Part shown: positions 60,526-64,000 of the stretch, one piece after another
How positions within the stretch are numbered: position 1 is the stretch's first letter
How the letters are laid out: each line of letters begins with the position of its first letter
Origin: Streptomyces sp. SCUT-3
GTDB lineage: Bacteria; Actinomycetota; Actinomycetes; Streptomycetales; Streptomycetaceae
Assembly (NCBI RefSeq): GCF_014083985.1
Contig: NZ_CP046907.1
Span: forward strand, 2,460,001 to 2,524,000
Length of the DNA stretch: 64,000 nt
Reading direction: 5' to 3'
Notes under the pieces: model-generated
What the model saw: only the letters and a program-made list of their open reading frames with translations
What the model was told of the DNA's origin: nothing
The model's database searches: none
Made by a program: the position numbers and the translations under genes

Positions 60526-60606
60526 TCAAACGGTGAGACAGAGCATGGCGGCCACGCGACACAGGTCAACTGCCCGCCGCTTTGTGAGGTCCGCCTGTCG
60601 CTTCAT
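60526..60606 (-). CDS. Cysteine-containing leader peptide upstream of the sulfurtransferase
   Basis: 26 residues, ATG 60606: MKRQADLTKRRAVDLCRVAA then MLCLTV. The -10 TACGAT ends 7 bases before the ATG, so it is leaderless. Such peptides, with two Cys codons near the end, are widespread in actinobacteria upstream of sulfur assimilation genes, and a cysteine-attenuation role is reported in mycobacteria. It is too short for normal gene prediction. It lies 191 bp before the sulfurtransferase ATG. Confidence 0.8.
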   Translation of the reverse strand: MKRQADLTKRRAVDLCRVAAMLCLTV

Positions 60607-60613
60607 GGCACTG

Positions 60614-60642
60614 ATCGTAGGGAAGCGCGGGCCCACTGTCAT
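60614..60642 (-). promoter_or_regulatory. Promoter of the sulfurtransferase leader
   Basis: On the minus strand ATGACA (60637-60642) and TACGAT (60614-60619) are separated by exactly 17 bp, a good housekeeping-sigma promoter. Its start point coincides with the leader-peptide ATG. Confidence 0.75.
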
Positions 60643-60858
60643 GGGTGTTTTGGGATGTGAGACGGAATCGTCCATCTATCGGGACGCATCGTGCGCCGGG
60701 AGGCCCCGGAGCCCCCGGCGGGAGGCGCGGACCGGCCACGCGCTTCTGTTCGACGGACACTTTCGTCTCACCCGTCGGACAGGCCTGCGCGGTGTCTCCG
60801 GCGGCGCTGCGGCCCCGGGCCGGCCGGGCCCCGAGCGGCCCGGCACCCCTGGTGGCCC

Positions 60859-60907
60859 GGCGTCAGGCGTCAGGCGTCAGGCGTCAGGCGTCAGGCGTCA
60901 GGCGTCA
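60859..60907. repeat. Heptanucleotide tandem repeat (GGCGTCA x7)
   Basis: Seven perfect copies of GGCGTCA (TGACGCC on the minus strand) span 60859-60907. The last copy includes the TGA stop of the DUF2993 gene; because 7 is not a multiple of 3, stops occur in all three frames beyond it. Region 60643-60858 has no clear gene. Confidence 0.85.
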
Positions 60908-61609
60908 GGCGAGCCGTACGTCCGTGCCCTTCAGGGAGATCACGATCCCGTCCTCCGTCGCCCTGACGCCGTCCATCGTGATGCCGGCGGGCAGCCCTCC
61001 CAGCTTCCGGTCCATGTCGATCCGTTCGCGCACCATGCCCTCCAGGCCCGGCACGCCGTCCACGACGGGGATGTCCTCCGCGCGCAGCCGGAACGTGTTC
61101 CCGTCCCGGACGGAGACCCGGCTGTTCAGGCTGTGCTCGACGCTGCGGCCCAGCACGGACAGCGAGAGGGTGACCTTCACCCGGCCCGCGCCGTCGTCGC
61201 CCTTGCCGCCGTAGGCGACGGACACGCCGTCGGGGGCCGCCTCGCCGAGGTCGGCGTAGGAGATCAGCGCCGTACCGGTCGCGGTGGCCGCGACGGCGGA
61301 CGAGTAGTTGTCCTTCAGCCGGACGTCGTGCAGTTCGGTGGTGATCCGCTCGATGCGCAGCGTGCCGTCCTGGGTGCCGGCCTCCGCCCCGTCGACGACG
61401 GCCGTCACCTTCTCGAGGTTCTTGCCCACGACCTGGGTCAGGAACGGGAAGCCGTGGATCTCCACGTCCGGGGCCGTGGACAGCCCCTGGGAGCGCTGGG
61501 CGCGCTCGGCGACCTCGGTCTCGGCGAACGCCACCGCGGCCCGGTCCGCCGCCACCAGCAGCACTCCGAACACGACCAGAACAATCAGCAGTCTGCGTAC
61601 GGCACGCAC
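60905..61609 (-). CDS. DUF2993 (LmeA-like) exported protein
   Basis: 234 residues from GTG 61609. An N-terminal anchor/signal (RRLLIVLVVFGVLLVAADRA) and the DUF2993 domain: DVEIHGFPFLTQVVGKNLEK, RIERITTELHDVRLKDNYSS, GISYADLGEAAP-like ALISYADLGEAAPDGVSVAY, RLRAEDIPVVDGVPGLEGMV. The mycobacterial homologue LmeA aids lipomannan elongation in the periplasm and binds lipid. Here it is probably membrane-associated and linked to cell envelope. It runs 32 bp from the next gene. Confidence 0.82.
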   Translation of the reverse strand: MRAVRRLLIVLVVFGVLLVAADRAAVAFAETEVAERAQRSQGLSTAPDVEIHGFPFLTQVVGKNLEKVTAVVDGAEAGTQDGTLRIERITTELHDVRLKDNYSSAVAATATGTALISYADLGEAAPDGVSVAYGGKGDDGAGRVKVTLSLSVLGRSVEHSLNSRVSVRDGNTFRLRAEDIPVVDGVPGLEGMVRERIDMDRKLGGLPAGITMDGVRATEDGIVISLKGTDVRLA

Positions 61610-61641
61610 AGGACCCCCATGGACGACGACTGTGAGCGAGC

Positions 61642-62733
61642 CTAACCGCCGAAGTGTTCGAGCATGCCCGCCACGACCGGGACGGCGGGTGCCGCGAGGG
61701 CCAGGGGGAGGGACACACCGGCGGTGAAGTGGACGAAGCGGGACGGGAAGTCGTAGCTGGCCACCCGCAGCCCCGCCAGCGCGCACAGGCCCGCGGTCAG
61801 TCCCAGCACCGCCCCGCGCACCCCGTCCAGCGCCGCGCCGCTGCCCGCCGCGGCCGCGGCGGCGAGCACCGCGGCGGCGGCCGCGGGCAGCGGGAGCCCG
61901 CGGACGACGACGGCCGCGGCGACGGCCGCCACCGCGGTGAGGACGGCCTCGCCGCTCCCCGCCGGGCCCGACGGCCAGGGCGCCGCCAGGGCACCGGCCA
62001 GCACCGTGACGACCGTGGCCGAGACGGTGACCGTGAGGGCGTAGAGACGCTCGTCCGCAGCCCCGCGGTGCCGCATCTGCAGGACCAGGACCGGGGCGAT
62101 CCAGATCGCGAGGGTGCCGACGAGGACGGCGGCGGCGCGCTCGGGGCCGTCCCCGAGCAGCAGCAGCCCCGCGTCGGCGGCCAGCCCGGCCAGGAATGCG
62201 AGGGCGATGCCCTGCCGGGCGGGCCACATGCCGTTGAGCCGGAACCAGCCCGCGGCGGTGACGGCCTGCAGCAGGACCACCGGCACGACCAGGAGGATCT
62301 GCGACACCTGGGAGGCCAGGGCCAGCAGGGCGCACAGGGCGGTGGTCACCAGGGCCGGCAGGAGACCGGGCGCGATGATCGGCGACCCCGTGCGGACGGG
62401 GGCGGCAGGGGCGTCCGGGGCGCCGGGGGCGGCAGGGACGCCGGCGGGGGCGCAGCCGGTGCCCGGCATCGGGCCGGGGCCCTGCGGGGCCGGGACGTCC
62501 GCCTGCCGCGGCACCTCTCCCGGCCCGTGGAGGACGGTGCCGTACCCGTCGTGGGGTACGACGGCCTCCGCCCGGGGGTCCTGCACGGGGGCGGCGCCGG
62601 GGCCGGGGTGCGGGGGCTGCTGCCAGGACTGGGCCTGCCAGGACTGGGCCTGCCAGGACTGGGCCTGCCAGGACTGGGCCTGCCGGGGCTGGGGCTGGGG
62701 CTCGGAGTGCCGGCCGGACATGGGTGTGGTCAT
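61642..62733 (-). CDS. Multi-pass membrane protein with QAQSW repeats
   Basis: 363 residues, ATG 62733. The first 40 residues contain four QAQSW units (from the 15-bp DNA repeat CCAGGACTGGGCCTG x4 at 62623-62682). After a Pro/Ala-rich linker come at least seven membrane helices (LLPALVTTALCALLALASQV, ILLVVPVVLLQAVTAAGWFR, GIALAFLAGLAADAGLLLLG, LVGTLAIWIAPVLVLQMRHR, and others). No transport motif. It lies in an apparent operon: moaD overlaps it by 4 bp, and DUF2993 follows. Confidence 0.75.
   Translation of the reverse strand: MTTPMSGRHSEPQPQPRQAQSWQAQSWQAQSWQAQSWQQPPHPGPGAAPVQDPRAEAVVPHDGYGTVLHGPGEVPRQADVPAPQGPGPMPGTGCAPAGVPAAPGAPDAPAAPVRTGSPIIAPGLLPALVTTALCALLALASQVSQILLVVPVVLLQAVTAAGWFRLNGMWPARQGIALAFLAGLAADAGLLLLGDGPERAAAVLVGTLAIWIAPVLVLQMRHRGAADERLYALTVTVSATVVTVLAGALAAPWPSGPAGSGEAVLTAVAAVAAAVVVRGLPLPAAAAAVLAAAAAAGSGAALDGVRGAVLGLTAGLCALAGLRVASYDFPSRFVHFTAGVSLPLALAAPAVPVVAGMLEHFGG
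62623..62682. repeat. 15-bp coding tandem repeat (4 copies)
   Basis: Four perfect copies of CCAGGACTGGGCCTG lie end to end, encoding QAQSW pentapeptides in the membrane protein on the minus strand; copy number is likely variable. Confidence 0.9.
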
Positions 62734-63002
62734 CCTCCTGCGAAGGGCGGCAGGACCTCGACGGTGTCGCCGTCGTGCAGTTCCACCGTGGCGTGGTCAC
62801 GGGTGCCGACGGGGTCGCCGTTCACCAGGAACGACGAGCGTTCGAGCACCCGCGCGAACTCGGGCCGCCCGGCGTGCCTGCGGCGCGCCCCGTCCAGCGC
62901 CTCCGCCAGTGTGGCGGCGCGGTACGGCTCCTCGGCCAGGCCGGCCGCGGCCTTGGCCGCGGCCCAGTAGCGGATGGTGCCGCCCCGTGCGGTGGTGCTC
63001 AT
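62730..63002 (-). CDS. moaD: MoaD/ThiS-family sulfur carrier
   Basis: 90 residues, ATG 63002. A ubiquitin-like beta-grasp protein: GGTIRYWAAAKAAAGLAEEP, SFLVNGDPVGTRDHATVELH, DGDTVEVLPPFAGG with the C-terminal Gly-Gly that is adenylated and thiocarboxylated. It is the small subunit of molybdopterin synthase or a related sulfur donor. It overlaps the next membrane protein by ATGA. No other moa genes are present. Confidence 0.88.
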   Translation of the reverse strand: MSTTARGGTIRYWAAAKAAAGLAEEPYRAATLAEALDGARRRHAGRPEFARVLERSSFLVNGDPVGTRDHATVELHDGDTVEVLPPFAGG

Positions 63003-63139
63003 CTCGTCACCCGTCCGGTGGTCCGGTGGTCGGCGGCCGGTGGCCGGCCGCCCTGTGCCCGTGTGGTTCGCGCCTCGTCGGCTCTCGGTCCCGCCGTCCA
63101 TGATGGCGGGTCGGCCGGGTCGGCCGGACGACAGGTTAC

Positions 63140-63961
63140 TTACCCGCGGCCGCTGCTGTCGGCGAGCCACCGGCCGATGCGGTGCAGCAGTTCGGGCCGG
63201 GCGGCGTTCTCGGCGTGCCCGTAGCCGTGCTCGATCCACAGTTCGGCCCCCTCCCCCGCCGCCTCGGCCAGGGAGAGGGGGTGGTCCAGCGGGAAGTACG
63301 GGTCCCGGTCGCCGTGGACGATCAGCAGCGGGGTCGGGGCGGTGGAGGCGGCCGCCTCCACCGGGGAGAGCGGGACCGGGTCCCAGCCGCGGTGGTCGAC
63401 GCGGGTGCGCAGCGCCCAGCGGGAGACCAGGCGGCCGGCGGGGCGGGTGATGGCCCAGTGCAGGCGCCGCATGGGTGCCGTCCCGCGGTAGTACCAGCGC
63501 GCCGGGGCGCTGACGGCCGCCACGGCGTCGACGTGCGCCTCGGTGCCCCGGGAGAGGGCCGCCTGGCGCAGGACGACGGAGCCGCCCATCGAGAAGCCGA
63601 GCGTGGCGACCCGGGCGTAGCCGAGGGCGCGGGCCCACAGCACCGCCGCGTCGAGGTCGAGCACCTCGCGGTCCCCGACGGTGGAGAGGCCTCCGGACCG
63701 GCCGTGCCCGCGGAAGGAGAAGGTCACGGCGGCCCCGTAGCCGGTCAGCAGTTCGGCGGCGCGCTGCAGCGCCGGACGGTCCAGGGCGCCGGTGAAGCCG
63801 TGCGCGAGGACGATCGCCAGGTCCTGGGCACCGCCCCGCGGGGGGTGGTGGCGGGCCTCGATCTGCACCCCGTCCTCGGTCGGCAGCATGATCCGTCGGG
63901 GACCCGGCGTGATCGACCGGACACTGCGGCGCGGCGTTCCGGCCTCTTCAGAAGGCTCCAT
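63140..63961 (-). CDS. Alpha/beta hydrolase
   Basis: 273 residues, ATG 63961. Serine hydrolase fold: oxyanion loop VLAHGFTGALDRPALQRAAE, nucleophile elbow GFSMGGSVVLRQA, acid in LIVHGDRDPYFPLDHPLSLA, and catalytic His in IEHGYGHAENAARPELLHRI. FSFRGHGRSGG is typical of esterases and lipases. Substrate unknown. 39 bp remain after its start to the window end. Confidence 0.87.
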   Translation of the reverse strand: MEPSEEAGTPRRSVRSITPGPRRIMLPTEDGVQIEARHHPPRGGAQDLAIVLAHGFTGALDRPALQRAAELLTGYGAAVTFSFRGHGRSGGLSTVGDREVLDLDAAVLWARALGYARVATLGFSMGGSVVLRQAALSRGTEAHVDAVAAVSAPARWYYRGTAPMRRLHWAITRPAGRLVSRWALRTRVDHRGWDPVPLSPVEAAASTAPTPLLIVHGDRDPYFPLDHPLSLAEAAGEGAELWIEHGYGHAENAARPELLHRIGRWLADSSGRG

Positions 63962-64000
63962 GTGGGTTATTCTCCTGGGAAGAGGATCCGGGCAGCGTCG

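Noticed and set aside
62623-62682. Possible CRISPR array
   Set aside because: The 15-bp units are contiguous without spacers and are in frame with a membrane-protein gene; other tandem repeats here (60859, 41690) likewise lack spacers.

Overview
The window is high-GC actinobacterial chromosome, almost certainly Streptomyces. It carries the mycothiol glycosyltransferase gene mshA, the multi-sugar ATPase gene msiK, the phoU/phoR/phoP phosphate cluster, the nickel regulator nur, the c-di-GMP-dependent anti-sigma gene rsiG, many GTG/TTG starts and leaderless promoters. The gene order on both flanks is that of the Streptomyces core chromosome.

Layout: 1-5000 is a mixed accessory edge: a TetR regulator, a GNAT/NTF2-like fusion, an Lrp-type regulator divergent from a zinc alcohol dehydrogenase, and an integrase scrap beside tRNA-Thr(UGU). 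5300-19140 is conserved core: msiK, a sugar nucleotidyltransferase, a DoxX-like membrane protein, then on the minus strand carD, ispD, ispF, cysS and rlmB, then phoP/phoR divergent from phoU. 19280-22460 is disturbed DNA: a cysteine-rich 47-residue peptide gene whose terminator hairpin has been split by an IS30-family element, a decayed attachment-site copy, and a secreted beta-helix protein.

22459-38750 is an integrated actinomycete integrative and conjugative element (AICE) of about 16.3 kb, inserted at the 3' end of gpmA and bounded by a 19-bp direct repeat. Its right half is a pSAM2/SLP1-like backbone (HTH regulators, a kinase/phosphatase pair, TraB/FtsK-type transfer ATPase, small Spd-type proteins, RepSA, Xis, Int). 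Its left half is lower-GC cargo: a complete SgrAI-type restriction-modification system (methyltransferase, controller, endonuclease), a co-directional OLD-like AAA/TOPRIM protein and a small DUF7660-like protein. A 17-bp-IR IS5-family element and a 180-bp palindrome separate cargo from backbone. A CTGTCTAG-type operator recurs before four backbone transcription units.

38732-64000 returns to core: gpmA, an MFS transporter, ybjN-like/mshA, a SpoIIE-type phosphatase, HBHA-like and XRE genes, a LysR/DUF6817 divergent pair, acetyltransferases, rsiG, dtd, ygfZ, nur, a nitrobindin-like protein, an operon of three paralogous membrane-anchored proteins, DsrE, a rhodanese sulfurtransferase operon preceded by a cysteine-containing leader peptide, an LmeA-like DUF2993 protein, moaD and an alpha/beta hydrolase.

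Most interesting: the SgrAI-type defence island on an AICE; the nested attachment sites; the IS30-in-terminator insertion with a 3-bp target duplication; ispD with no ATG/GTG/TTG start for its essential N-terminus; and the leader peptide ahead of the sulfurtransferase. All family assignments are from reading motifs; no database search was run.
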